Notes under the pieces: model-generated
The model's database searches: none
What the model saw: the letters and a program-made list of their open reading frames with translations, nothing else
What the model was told of the DNA's origin: nothing
Assembly (NCBI GenBank): GCA_003695835.1
Contig: RFHN01000284.1
Span: forward strand, 1 to 12,497
Length of the DNA stretch: 12,497 bases
Reading direction: 5' to 3'
DNA from: Armatimonadota bacterium
Lineage (GTDB): Bacteria > Armatimonadota > Fimbriimonadia > Fimbriimonadales > ATM1
Part shown: positions 1 through 7,430 of the stretch, piece by piece
Layout of the letters: every line of letters begins with the position of its first letter
How positions within the stretch are numbered: position 1 is the first letter of the stretch
Position numbers and translations under genes: made by a program

Positions 1-1088
1 CCCTCCAGCTCGTACTCGACCGGGTCCTCGATGGTGATGATGTTGGTGTCTCCATTGTTGATTTTATTGAGGATCGAGTACAGAGTGGTGGATTTTCCGG
101 AACCGGTCGGGCCTGTGATCAAGATGATCCCGAACGTGCGTTGAATCACGTCCTCCAGGCTGGTGAGCGTGTCGGGCAGGAAGCCCAGTTTGCTCAGCCC
201 GATGTTCACGCTGCCGCGGTCGAGCACGCGCATGACGACCTTCTCGCCGTGCACCGTGGGCAGAGTGCTCACCCGGAAGTCGTAGGGCTTTCCGCCGACG
301 ACCGCGGCAATTCGGTTGTCTTGCGGAACGCGCTTCTCTGCGATGTCCATCTCGGACATGATCTTGAAGCGGCTGATCAAAGGCGCCTGCACCTTCTTGG
401 GAAGCGTCATCATTTCGTGCATGACGCCATCCATTCGAATTCGGACCTTTACGTCCGCGCGGCGCGGTTCGATGTGAATGTCGCTCGCGCCGTCGGCGAT
501 CGCCTGGTTGATGATGAGGTTCGCGAGGCGGACGATTGGCGCCTCTTCGCCAAGGTTGCGAAGCTCGTCGGCGGAGAGGTCGTCATCGTCGGACGTGGCG
601 GCGATTTCGATGTCGCCGTCGAAGTCCTCGATGACGCCTTTGAGCGCATCGCTCACGCTTCCGTCGTTCGCGTACGCGACGGAGATCGCATCCATGAGCT
701 CCTCTTCGACGGTGATGAGCGGTTCGACGTCCATCCCGACGAGAAGCCTCAGTTCGTCAATGACGAAGATGTCCAGGGGGTTCGCCATGGCAACGAGCAG
801 GCGCCCCTCTACGGTCTTGACGGGCAGTACCTTGAACTTCTTGGCGAAAGTAGCAGAGATCTTCTGTACGACCCCCGGTTCCGGCGGATGCTCGGTGAGG
901 TCAATGAATTCGACGCCCCAAACCCGGCCCATGCAGCGGACTCGATCCCGTTCGGAGATGTAGCCCATCGAGACCAGCACGTTGCCAATGGGCTCGTTTC
1001 CGCCGAGCTCCTTCTGTTTGGCAAGCGCCTGGTCCAGTTGCTCCTTGGTGATGAGCCCTTCCTGGACGAAAACTTCGCCGTTGATCAT
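1..1088 (-). CDS. pilB: Type IV pilus extension ATPase PilB (GspE family), 3' end beyond window
   Basis: Hexameric cytoplasmic motor that drives pilin polymerisation. The window holds 362 complete codons; the family is usually about 560 residues, so roughly the last 200 (catalytic Glu, Walker B, Cys-type zinc site) lie off the left edge. An N-terminal MshEN/GspE_N domain covers about residues 1-135, with a repeat-like opening (EGLITKEQLDQAL). The N-terminal part of the ATPase follows, with GASDIHIEP, the arginine-rich RVPQDNR region and the FRVSTLPTVHGEKVVMR stretch. Walker A GPTGSGKSTT begins at residue 326 (about position 113), and the Asp box IEDPVEYE lies at the edge. ATG at 1088 is chosen because an in-frame TAA lies about 40 bases upstream with no other start between, and GGAAGGA sits 4 bases before it. 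It follows pilQ after 164 bases containing a hairpin, so it may be partly uncoupled from pilMNOPQ. GspE is the alternative name, but the pilM-Q context favours PilB. Confidence 0.95.
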   Translation of the reverse strand, partial: MINGEVFVQEGLITKEQLDQALAKQKELGGNEPIGNVLVSMGYISERDRVRCMGRVWGVEFIDLTEHPPEPGVVQKISATFAKKFKVLPVKTVEGRLLVAMANPLDIFVIDELRLLVGMDVEPLITVEEELMDAISVAYANDGSVSDALKGVIEDFDGDIEIAATSDDDDLSADELRNLGEEAPIVRLANLIINQAIADGASDIHIEPRRADVKVRIRMDGVMHEMMTLPKKVQAPLISRFKIMSEMDIAEKRVPQDNRIAAVVGGKPYDFRVSTLPTVHGEKVVMRVLDRGSVNIGLSKLGFLPDTLTSLEDVIQRTFGIILITGPTGSGKSTTLYSILNKINNGDTNIITIEDPVEYELE

Positions 1089-1193
1089 GCCGTCCTTCCA
1101 CCCCGCCCGGTGGGCTGGGTCGTCCCGTTAGGTCTTTCCATGGGGGGCCAGTCGTCAACCCGGAAAGGTTGCTGGGCGAACGGGGAAGAGAAG

Positions 1194-1225
1194 CCGCCTC
1201 GCCCTTGCTGCGAAGGGCGAGGCGG
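1194..1225 (-). terminator. Strong hairpin between pilQ and pilB
   Basis: Perfect 13-bp inverted repeat (CCGCCTCGCCCTT / AAGGGCGAGGCGG) with a 6-base loop, 27 bases past the pilQ stop. On the minus-strand transcript it is followed by a pyrimidine-rich stretch (CTTCTCTTCCCC) rather than a clean U-run. It could be a weak terminator, an attenuator setting pilB below pilQ, or an mRNA 3'-end stabiliser. A TTGACG hexamer lies downstream of it on the minus strand (1158-1153), but I see no convincing -10 box with it. Confidence 0.65.
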
Positions 1226-1252
1226 TAGGGTGGTCGGTTTCTTCTTCCGTGG

Positions 1253-3937
1253 CTACCCGCCGGAAGACTTTGGAGCGGCTGCCGGTTGGCCGCCATCCTG
1301 CGCTTCCGCGCCCTCTTGGTCCTCTACGATGCGGGCCGAAAGGAAGATGACGATCTCGCGGCGAACCGTGCTGTTGGTCTCTCGGCGGAAGAACTGGCCG
1401 ATGATCGGGATGTCCATCAGAATCGGGAACCCGGTCAGGCTCTTGCGATCCTCGTTCGAGATCAGACCGCCGATGGCGATCGTGTCGCCGCTCTTCATGG
1501 TGAGCGTGCTCCGAGCGGTCCGAATGCTCGTCGTCGGGATCTGGCCGCCGCCTGGCACTTCGAGGAACTCCTTGATGAAGCTCAGCGTCGGCTGGACGTC
1601 CATGATGATCAGACCGTCCCGCGTGATGCGCGGAAGAACGTTCAGCTTGACGCCGACCTCTTCCTCGCCGACCTCGACCGTGATGCCGTTCTGCGTCGCC
1701 TGGATGGACTTGATGTAGCGAACGATGTCGCCCATGAAGACCACCGCCTCGCGTCCGTCCATCGCCCGAACGTTGGGGCGAGCAAGGATCTTGTCGCGCG
1801 AGATCAGCTTGTCCAAGTTCGCGACACCGGTGGCAAGCCAACCGGGGCCGGCGAAGCGTCCCGTGATATCGCTGAACGGGCTACCGTCCGCGCCTGCAGG
1901 CTGACCGTAGTTCAGGTTGATGATCTTTACCGCCGAGCCGGTGACCGCACTCCAGTCAATGCCGAGCTTGAGAAGGTCCTCTTTGTTTGCGTCCACGACG
2001 CGCGCCTCGAGAACGATCTCGGGAGTCTTCCGGTCCAGCTTGGCGAGCATCCCGAGAGCCGCTTGCACGTCGCCGCGCGGACCGCTCAACACGAGCGTCA
2101 TGGGGACAGCGCGCATCTCGTCCTCGCCGTACTGCGGAGAGGCTTTGAACCCGGCGCTGGTCGCAACGCCCGCGGAGCCCTGATTGCCTGCGCCTCCAAG
2201 AGGACCACTGCCGCCGCCCTGCGTTCCAGGCGTTGCGCTGGCGGGCGTGAAGCTGCGCCCGGTCGCGCCTTGCGGCCCGATCGCCACGCGAACCGTTTGG
2301 AACGTTTCTTCGATCTGCTGCTGGAGCGCGCGGGGATCCGCGTGCTTCACGTCGTAGAGTTCGACCGTCCACTCCCCGCCTACCGTCACGTCGTCAATCT
2401 GTGCCAGAACCTCCAGCACGCGATCCACGTCGGCAGGTCGGCCGGTGATCACGAGAGACTGCCCGGCGCGGCTCGTGGCAGGCGTGGCGACGACGGACAC
2501 TCCGGTCGCAAACTTCTCAACAGCCGCCGCCAACTCCACGGCGTTGCCGCCGCGAACATGATAGGCCTTCGAGACGGGACGCAGAGCGTCTGCACCCGAC
2601 TGCTCGATCCCGTGCATCTTCGCCAGCCCCTCGTCGAGCTGGGAAATCAGTAGAATGGCCTGACTCACGCGCGAAGCCTCGCCGATAACGATCAAGTAGT
2701 CTGCATCGCCCTCCATGGCGGGCGCTTGGCTGCTCGCCGGCGCGCCGTTCTCGCCGTTTTGCGGAGCGGCGGGTGCGGCAGGCTGCGTGGTTCCAGCCGG
2801 GTTGATGATCTGGATCGTCTCGTTCAAGACGTCCATCGTCATCGCTTGCGTGATCGCGCGCTTGATCTCGCCAGCTTTTCGGCTTGCGAGTGGCACGATG
2901 CGCATGACCGTTCCCTTCGGACCCGAAGTCGACTCCTGCATCATCATCGTGCGCATGAAATCAGGCGGGCCGATCAAGTACGTGCCGTTCACGAATGCGT
3001 AGCGGACGCCCGCGAGCTTCGTGATCAAGTCCAGCGCCTCTTGAACGGTTACGTTCTTCAGGGTAACGGAGACGGAGCCCTGAACCGACGGGGCCGTCAC
3101 GATGTTCGCCCCGGATTGCTCCGCGAGCGCCTTCAGCACGATGACGACTTGGGTGTCCACGAAGTCCAGGGAAACGCGTCGCTGCGCCCCCGGATTGAAT
3201 TCGGCCGACACCTTGGTCGGGCTGCTGTCCGATGGCTCCGTAACCTTCGGTGCGCTGTCGTGCCAAGGCGGTTGCTGGGTCTTGATTTCGCTCGCAACCG
3301 TCGTCGCCTCGACCTGCGGCGCCGTCGGCTCGGCTGCGGCCGTCGCCGAACTCTTGAGCGCCTTGACGGCGATCTCGAAGGCCTTCTGGTCCGCTTCCTT
3401 GGCTTTCTCGATCAGGTCGAGGACCGCCGGTTTCTCTTCGGTTGCAGTCGCGTTCGCCGTACTGGCGCTTGCGCCCTGCTTGAGAAGCTCTTGAGCGCGG
3501 CGGAACGCCTCCTTATCCGCTTGCGTCGCGTCGCCAATGAGGTTCTTACCTTCGGCGTTGACGCCGATCGCGATGATCCAGCCGGAATCCGTCTTTTCCG
3601 TCGTGATCGTCGCCGTCGGAGAGATCTTGGCAACGACGCGAGTGACGGGCGGATTGGCTGTGAATTGCGCAATCTTTGCGTACGTCGCTTGAGCCGTATT
3701 CAAGCGCTTGTAGGTCGCCTTGGTCGTCAGTACGGCGTTGAACTCGAAGATTGCGACCGTGCCCGAATAGGCCGTCTGCATCTTCGGCTTGGCGAGATCC
3801 GTTCCGGTTACCGTCAGGATCGCTCCCTTGCCGTTCGGCTTTGCGTCAAAGGCAGTAATCTTGCCCGACGCAAGCGCGAGCGACGCCATCAGCGCGATCA
3901 AGAACGTTGTGAAAACACGCAGATGAACTTTCTTCAC
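1253..3937 (-). CDS. pilQ: Type IV pilus secretin PilQ
   Basis: Outer-membrane channel through which the pilus passes. At 894 residues it is at the long end for the family. A Sec signal peptide is visible (KK, hydrophobic 8-22, cleavage likely after ALA at residue 23). An AMIN-like domain spans about 26-125, then an Ala/Lys/Glu-rich linker 140-245. A secretin N0/STN-like domain (about 255-325) is followed by N1-N3-like modules to about 640, with a Pro/Ala insert near 385-410 and a Gly/Ser insert near 555-600. The C-terminal secretin domain is about 640-872, with RPNVRAMDGREAVVFMGD, VGVKLNVLPRI, VPGGGQIPTTSIRTA and SGDTIAIGGLI. The start is GTG at 3937, with GGGAGGT 9 bases before it. The start overlaps the upstream stop as GTGA (4 bases), indicating translational coupling. 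Role and family are secure; module borders are approximate. Confidence 0.96.
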   Translation of the reverse strand: MKKVHLRVFTTFLIALMASLALASGKITAFDAKPNGKGAILTVTGTDLAKPKMQTAYSGTVAIFEFNAVLTTKATYKRLNTAQATYAKIAQFTANPPVTRVVAKISPTATITTEKTDSGWIIAIGVNAEGKNLIGDATQADKEAFRRAQELLKQGASASTANATATEEKPAVLDLIEKAKEADQKAFEIAVKALKSSATAAAEPTAPQVEATTVASEIKTQQPPWHDSAPKVTEPSDSSPTKVSAEFNPGAQRRVSLDFVDTQVVIVLKALAEQSGANIVTAPSVQGSVSVTLKNVTVQEALDLITKLAGVRYAFVNGTYLIGPPDFMRTMMMQESTSGPKGTVMRIVPLASRKAGEIKRAITQAMTMDVLNETIQIINPAGTTQPAAPAAPQNGENGAPASSQAPAMEGDADYLIVIGEASRVSQAILLISQLDEGLAKMHGIEQSGADALRPVSKAYHVRGGNAVELAAAVEKFATGVSVVATPATSRAGQSLVITGRPADVDRVLEVLAQIDDVTVGGEWTVELYDVKHADPRALQQQIEETFQTVRVAIGPQGATGRSFTPASATPGTQGGGSGPLGGAGNQGSAGVATSAGFKASPQYGEDEMRAVPMTLVLSGPRGDVQAALGMLAKLDRKTPEIVLEARVVDANKEDLLKLGIDWSAVTGSAVKIINLNYGQPAGADGSPFSDITGRFAGPGWLATGVANLDKLISRDKILARPNVRAMDGREAVVFMGDIVRYIKSIQATQNGITVEVGEEEVGVKLNVLPRITRDGLIIMDVQPTLSFIKEFLEVPGGGQIPTTSIRTARSTLTMKSGDTIAIGGLISNEDRKSLTGFPILMDIPIIGQFFRRETNSTVRREIVIFLSARIVEDQEGAEAQDGGQPAAAPKSSGG

Positions 3938-4560
3938 GATTGATTACCTCCCACCCTGCGGGTGATGATTTTTCCGTTACTTTTGAGGACAACAGAGCCG
4001 CCCTCGATTCGAACGACCTTGGTGTCCTGACCTACGTACTCCCCAACACGCACCATTTTCTGGGAACCGTCGTCCGCCTTGAAGACGGCGACGGGGCTGG
4101 GCCCTTCCACGATGCCGATGAGGACGTAGGAAAACTCATGGGTCGGCACTACCGTCGCAGCGCCCTGACCGTCTGCGCTCACACCCGGAATCGTAGGATT
4201 CCAGGGCGGAACCTGATTCGAGTACGGAGTCGAGACCTTCGGCTGAGGTTTCGGCTCCTGCGGAGCGTGGATGATCCGATTGTTCGACTCCGGCTCCGAG
4301 TTCTGACTCGTGTTCGGCAAGGCGGCCGGCTGGAATGGGTTCTTCGGCGAGAGCCCGAGAGCGTAGTAGCTCTTCATCGGGTCCTCGTTGTCAGCCGGGG
4401 CCTGCTCGGCACGAGCGTTCTCGGGCGGCTTCGCCTCGGCCTCCTTCTTTGCAGGCTTCTTCTCGGCTGGGCCGCTTCCAACGAACTGGTACGCGCCGAC
4501 AGCCAGAAGTCCCACAAAGAGAACGCCCAAGATTGCGACTTTCTTCTTGTCTTCTGCCAT
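3934..4560 (-). CDS. pilP: PilP/GspC-like inner-membrane protein linking PilNO to the secretin
   Basis: 208 residues. The N-terminus is a short charged stretch and one membrane segment (about 8-26), followed by a long Pro/Ala/Glu/Lys-rich periplasmic linker (30-135) that includes SPKNPFQPA (71-79). A small beta-rich HR/PilP-type domain follows at about 141-203 (FSYVLIGIVEGPSPVAVF, then GEYVGQDTKVVRIEGGSVVL). In the family this domain contacts the periplasmic N-domains of the secretin. Unlike proteobacterial PilP it has no lipobox cysteine; it is anchored by a transmembrane helix, as GspC is. ATG at 4560 overlaps the pilO stop by one base (TAATG), with GGAGGGTGG just upstream. The call rests on domain shape plus position between pilO and pilQ; sequence alone would be weaker. 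Confidence 0.85.
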   Translation of the reverse strand: MAEDKKKVAILGVLFVGLLAVGAYQFVGSGPAEKKPAKKEAEAKPPENARAEQAPADNEDPMKSYYALGLSPKNPFQPAALPNTSQNSEPESNNRIIHAPQEPKPQPKVSTPYSNQVPPWNPTIPGVSADGQGAATVVPTHEFSYVLIGIVEGPSPVAVFKADDGSQKMVRVGEYVGQDTKVVRIEGGSVVLKSNGKIITRRVGGNQS

Positions 4561-5237
4561 TACTGTCCACCCTCCATGTCTTGGTTCAAACCGCGGGATT
4601 GCGGACTGAGATTGATCTGTGTAGGCTCGGACTTCTCATTCGCCTGCGCGCTTTGTGGCAGAGCGGAGAAGGCATACACGCGAACGCTGAAGGTCGTCTC
4701 GATCCCTTCGAGAGCCCTCGTTCGCCCGTCTACTTTCGGGTCCACGCTCACGTAACGAACCGACACGATCTTCGGGAAGTCCTCCAGCTTTCGGAGAAAG
4801 ACCATCGTGTTCTCGAACGACCCGAGCGTCTTCACCTCGACGTCAATCTCCTCGTACGGCTTGCGAGTCTTCTTCTCCTCGTCGCCCTTCTTCGACTTCT
4901 TCTGGATCGGCGGAGCGGGACGGACGGCCGTCACCTTCAGGTTGCAGGACTCCGCCGTGCGCTGAAGATCCTTCAAGAGCGTCGGGATGTACTCGACGGT
5001 CGTAACGGACGTTTCGAGGTGCTCGATCTCTTGCTGTGCCTGGAGCAGGCGCGCCTCGCTCTGCTTCGCCTCCTGCTGCAGGGTCTCGGTAGATTCCAGC
5101 TCCTTGCGAAGCGCTTGGACCTTCTGCGACCGATAAGCGAAGTTGGAGTACTGCCAATAGGCGGCGCCGCTGCCGGCAAGCAGCGAGAAACCGAACAGCA
5201 TGGCGTAGAGGGTCGGGTTAGGACCGCTTACTTTCAT
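4560..5237 (-). CDS. pilO: Type IV pilus alignment protein PilO
   Basis: 225 residues. It has one N-terminal membrane segment (about 9-27), then a charged coiled coil (about 32-78) and a periplasmic ferredoxin-like domain (about 79-192). That domain is interrupted by a Lys/Glu-rich insert (111-127) and followed by a Ser/Gln-rich tail. In the family PilO pairs with PilN and with PilP in the inner-membrane alignment complex. ATG at 5237 is preferred over an in-frame start at 5282, because a near-perfect AAGGAGG lies 6 bases upstream and because the longer N-terminus is Arg-rich and would lie entirely inside pilN. The chosen start still overlaps the pilN end by 20 bases. Confidence 0.9.
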   Translation of the reverse strand: MKVSGPNPTLYAMLFGFSLLAGSGAAYWQYSNFAYRSQKVQALRKELESTETLQQEAKQSEARLLQAQQEIEHLETSVTTVEYIPTLLKDLQRTAESCNLKVTAVRPAPPIQKKSKKGDEEKKTRKPYEEIDVEVKTLGSFENTMVFLRKLEDFPKIVSVRYVSVDPKVDGRTRALEGIETTFSVRVYAFSALPQSAQANEKSEPTQINLSPQSRGLNQDMEGGQ

Positions 5238-5826
5238 CGTTTGCCTCCTTGGACGAGCTCTTCGCCGATGCCGTTGGGACATCGCACACGATCTGAAACT
5301 CGAGCCCGTCTCCGAACTGCGTTTTCTTTTCCTCGGAGTAGCGCAGGCGGATGTTCGTTAGGTCCGTCAGCGCCTGAAGTCGAAGCATGAATTCGCCGAC
5401 CGTCTCCTGCTCATTGCTCATTCCCGTGAGAGAGACCTCAATCGGCGCGTCCTCTTCGGTGTTGGGTGTCGAGCGGACGCCGGTGAGCCAGGTGTTCGTC
5501 GGCATTACGTAACTCATGTGTTCGAGGATGCGACCCCATTTCTCGGTCTCCGTGCGCGCCTCGTTCAGGGTTGCGAGGCGGGGTCGCAACTTGGCGTACG
5601 CTTCCTCGTTCTTCGCGATCTCCTGGCGGATCGGCTCCAACGCCTGGGCTTTGGCTTGCAGGCGATTCGCTTCTCCCGTCAAGGCCATACTGCCGATCAG
5701 CAGGAAGGCAGTGGCGCCGCCGGTGACCGCCGTCGTGCCCAGGAATGCGAGGAACCATGCGCGAGAGGCCTTGAGCTTCCGCCGATAGGCTTCTCGTTGT
5801 TCGTGAATGAGATTGATCGTTGGCAT
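5218..5826 (-). CDS. pilN: Type IV pilus assembly protein PilN
   Basis: 202 residues. The N-terminus MPTINLIHEQRE is the short cytoplasmic INL-type motif that docks into the PilM groove. A membrane helix follows (about 23-46), then a coiled coil (about 50-98) and a periplasmic alpha/beta domain (about 100-185; NTWLTGVRS, IEVSLTGMSNEQETVGEFM). The end is a Ser/Lys-rich tail. PilN dimerises with PilO and transmits contact between the cytoplasmic PilM ring and the periplasm. ATG at 5826 is chosen over an in-frame start at 5958, because GGAGG precedes it at about 9 bases, because the motif must be N-terminal, and because the longer form would run back into pilM. It starts 16 bases after the pilM stop. 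Confidence 0.93.
   Translation of the reverse strand: MPTINLIHEQREAYRRKLKASRAWFLAFLGTTAVTGGATAFLLIGSMALTGEANRLQAKAQALEPIRQEIAKNEEAYAKLRPRLATLNEARTETEKWGRILEHMSYVMPTNTWLTGVRSTPNTEEDAPIEVSLTGMSNEQETVGEFMLRLQALTDLTNIRLRYSEEKKTQFGDGLEFQIVCDVPTASAKSSSKEANDESKRS
5244..5250 (-). promoter_or_regulatory. Ribosome binding site of pilO
   Basis: AAGGAGG on the minus strand, 6 bases before ATG 5237 and inside the 3' end of pilN. It decides the pilO start. Confidence 0.8.
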
Positions 5827-5842
5827 GTCTCTTTTCCTCCGC

Positions 5843-6937
5843 TTAGGCCGCGAGCACCGCCTTACCGGATCGGCGCATCGCAAGCCCGATCGCAACACTG
5901 TAGGCCGAGCCGTCCGCCGGGGGCTCGGCGCCGGCGAACACGAACCGCGGGTTCTCAAACAGGTTTGGAACCACGCCGGTCATGTTCAGCTTGTGACTCA
6001 CGTATTCCGGAAATCCTGTGAGATGCGCACCACCGCCGGAGAACATTAGGTGCGTAACCTGCGACGGCTGACCGGCTTCCGTCTGTTGTGACTGGTAGTA
6101 GTTCAACGAGCGCCGGATCTCCCTCACGAGTTCGTCCACGATCGGCTGAACGACGCGGAGAGGCGGGTTCTCTTGCGGGCCTTGCTGAATCAGGCCCGTC
6201 AGGTCCAGGGATCGTTTGCCGGCTTCCGCCTCTTCCGGCGACATCTTGAAGTAGCTCGCCAGGGCTTCCGTCATCGCATCGCCGCCAATCGGGATCGAAC
6301 GAGTCAGCGCGAACGTGCCGTGCTGGACGACCGTGACCTCCGTGGATTGGCCGCCGACGTCCACCAGGGCCACCACATGGCTTTCGAAGTCGCTCAGATC
6401 GTCCGCCTCCACAAGGGCGCGAAACTGAGCGAACGCCTCCACCTCGACGTTCTCCACATCGAGACCCGCGGCCTGGATGGCGCGGACCTTGCTCTCCACC
6501 ATGTCGCGCGGAGCCGCGACGATCAGGACCGACATCTGGCCTTCTTCGTCGTGACTCACGATTTCAAAATCAATGTAGCTCTCTTCGACCGAACTCGGTA
6601 CGTAGCGACCCGCCTCGAACCGGATGGACTTCCGAAGGGCGTCCTCCGACATCGTCGGCATCTTCACCGTCCGCACGACCACGGCTGGACCCGCCACAGC
6701 GATGTTTGCCATCGTCGCGGAGATTCCGCTCGCGCGAAGCAGGTCCCGGATCGCGTAACCGAGCGCGTCCGGATCCACCACGACGCCGTCCGCCACAGTG
6801 TCTTCAGGAACAGGCGCCCGACCCAAATGAAGCACACGGAACGTGCCGCCAGACTGTTCGACTTGAGCGACAGCCAGGCTCGAATGGCCGATATCAATGC
6901 CGACAAAACGATCAGATCGGAAAAGGCTAAGCGACAT
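5843..6937 (-). CDS. pilM: Type IV pilus assembly protein PilM (actin-like ATPase)
   Basis: 364 residues, normal for PilM. It has the FtsA/actin fold: phosphate-1 loop VGIDIGHSSLAV (12-23), phosphate-2 loop LVDVGGQSTEVTVV (191-204) and adenosine motif MFSGGGAHLTGF (298-309). The PilM-type segment SIRFEAGRYVP (104-114) lies in the 1C-like subdomain. It binds the N-terminal peptide of PilN on the cytoplasmic side and is thought to link the alignment complex to the PilB/PilT motors. ATG at 6937 gives 11 bases of overlap with the preceding HTH gene, with a GAGGA in that gene's end as the likely Shine-Dalgarno. Confidence 0.96.
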   Translation of the reverse strand: MSLSLFRSDRFVGIDIGHSSLAVAQVEQSGGTFRVLHLGRAPVPEDTVADGVVVDPDALGYAIRDLLRASGISATMANIAVAGPAVVVRTVKMPTMSEDALRKSIRFEAGRYVPSSVEESYIDFEIVSHDEEGQMSVLIVAAPRDMVESKVRAIQAAGLDVENVEVEAFAQFRALVEADDLSDFESHVVALVDVGGQSTEVTVVQHGTFALTRSIPIGGDAMTEALASYFKMSPEEAEAGKRSLDLTGLIQQGPQENPPLRVVQPIVDELVREIRRSLNYYQSQQTEAGQPSQVTHLMFSGGGAHLTGFPEYVSHKLNMTGVVPNLFENPRFVFAGAEPPADGSAYSVAIGLAMRRSGKAVLAA

Positions 6938-7430
6938 CTTCGTCTTCCTCCTGCGAGTTGCGGCGGCGGGCGACTGTCTGAAGCGTCACCCATTCCTCCA
7001 CCGCCTGGCGCGGGAACTTCCATCGGCCGTCCACGAGGAACGCCGGGATCTGTCCTTCCTCTGCCATGCGGATCAGTGTTTCGTGTTTGATTCGGAGGAA
7101 CTGCGACGCTTCGCGCAGCGTCATCACCGAGTGGGCTCCCTGCAGGATGCCACGCAACAGTTGGTGCATCTGCTCGGGGCTCAAGAAGAGCTCTAGCCGC
7201 ACGACGCTTCCAGCCCCACCGACGACCGCCGGATTGACGGGCTCGGGGGCCTGCGTCGTCGGTTGCGAGGTCGGCGTCGCGGCCTGAGTCTGCTGATGAG
7301 CGGTTTCCATCACTACCTCCGGTTGGGAGGCTTGGGTCGCATCCACGACTGCCTCCGATTGCGGTTCTTGAGGAGTGGCAGCCGGTTGGTTCTGTTGGGC
7401 CGCCATTCGGATTGCGTCAATCAGATGCAT
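6927..7430 (-). CDS. HTH (excisionase/MerR-like) protein encoded in the pilus operon
   Basis: 167 residues. Residues 1-70 are Gln/Pro/Thr/Ala-rich and probably disordered. Residues 76-98 (LELFLSPEQMHQLLRGI) look like a short amphipathic helical segment. Residues 101-148 match a HTH_17/excisionase-type winged helix (MTLREASQFLRIKHETLIRM, then IPAFLVDGRWKFPRQAVEEW), followed by an acidic tail. This fold usually binds DNA, so a regulator of the operon or a DNA-bound adaptor are possible roles, but no function can be read from sequence. ATG at 7430 abuts the TAG of the ATPase gene (TAGATG), with GGAGG in that gene's end as Shine-Dalgarno. The 3' end overlaps pilM. I do not recognise a named gene. 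Confidence 0.85.
   Translation of the reverse strand: MHLIDAIRMAAQQNQPAATPQEPQSEAVVDATQASQPEVVMETAHQQTQAATPTSQPTTQAPEPVNPAVVGGAGSVVRLELFLSPEQMHQLLRGILQGAHSVMTLREASQFLRIKHETLIRMAEEGQIPAFLVDGRWKFPRQAVEEWVTLQTVARRRNSQEEDEDVA

Noticed and set aside
141..1718. 525-codon plus-strand frame opposite pilB and the pilQ end
   Set aside because: It crosses the pilQ-pilB gap and its hairpin, and has no domain; the minus strand encodes clear PilB and PilQ.
1286..3943. Long plus-strand frames of 455 and 405 codons opposite pilQ
   Set aside because: Arg/His-rich shadow translations opposite a secure secretin.
4335..5390. 351-codon plus-strand frame opposite pilO and pilP
   Set aside because: Composition is typical of an antisense shadow, and the coupled minus-strand genes explain the region.
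6927..7430. Phage excisionase
   Set aside because: The HTH fold is similar, but the gene is coupled inside a pilus operon with no integrase or attachment site in view.
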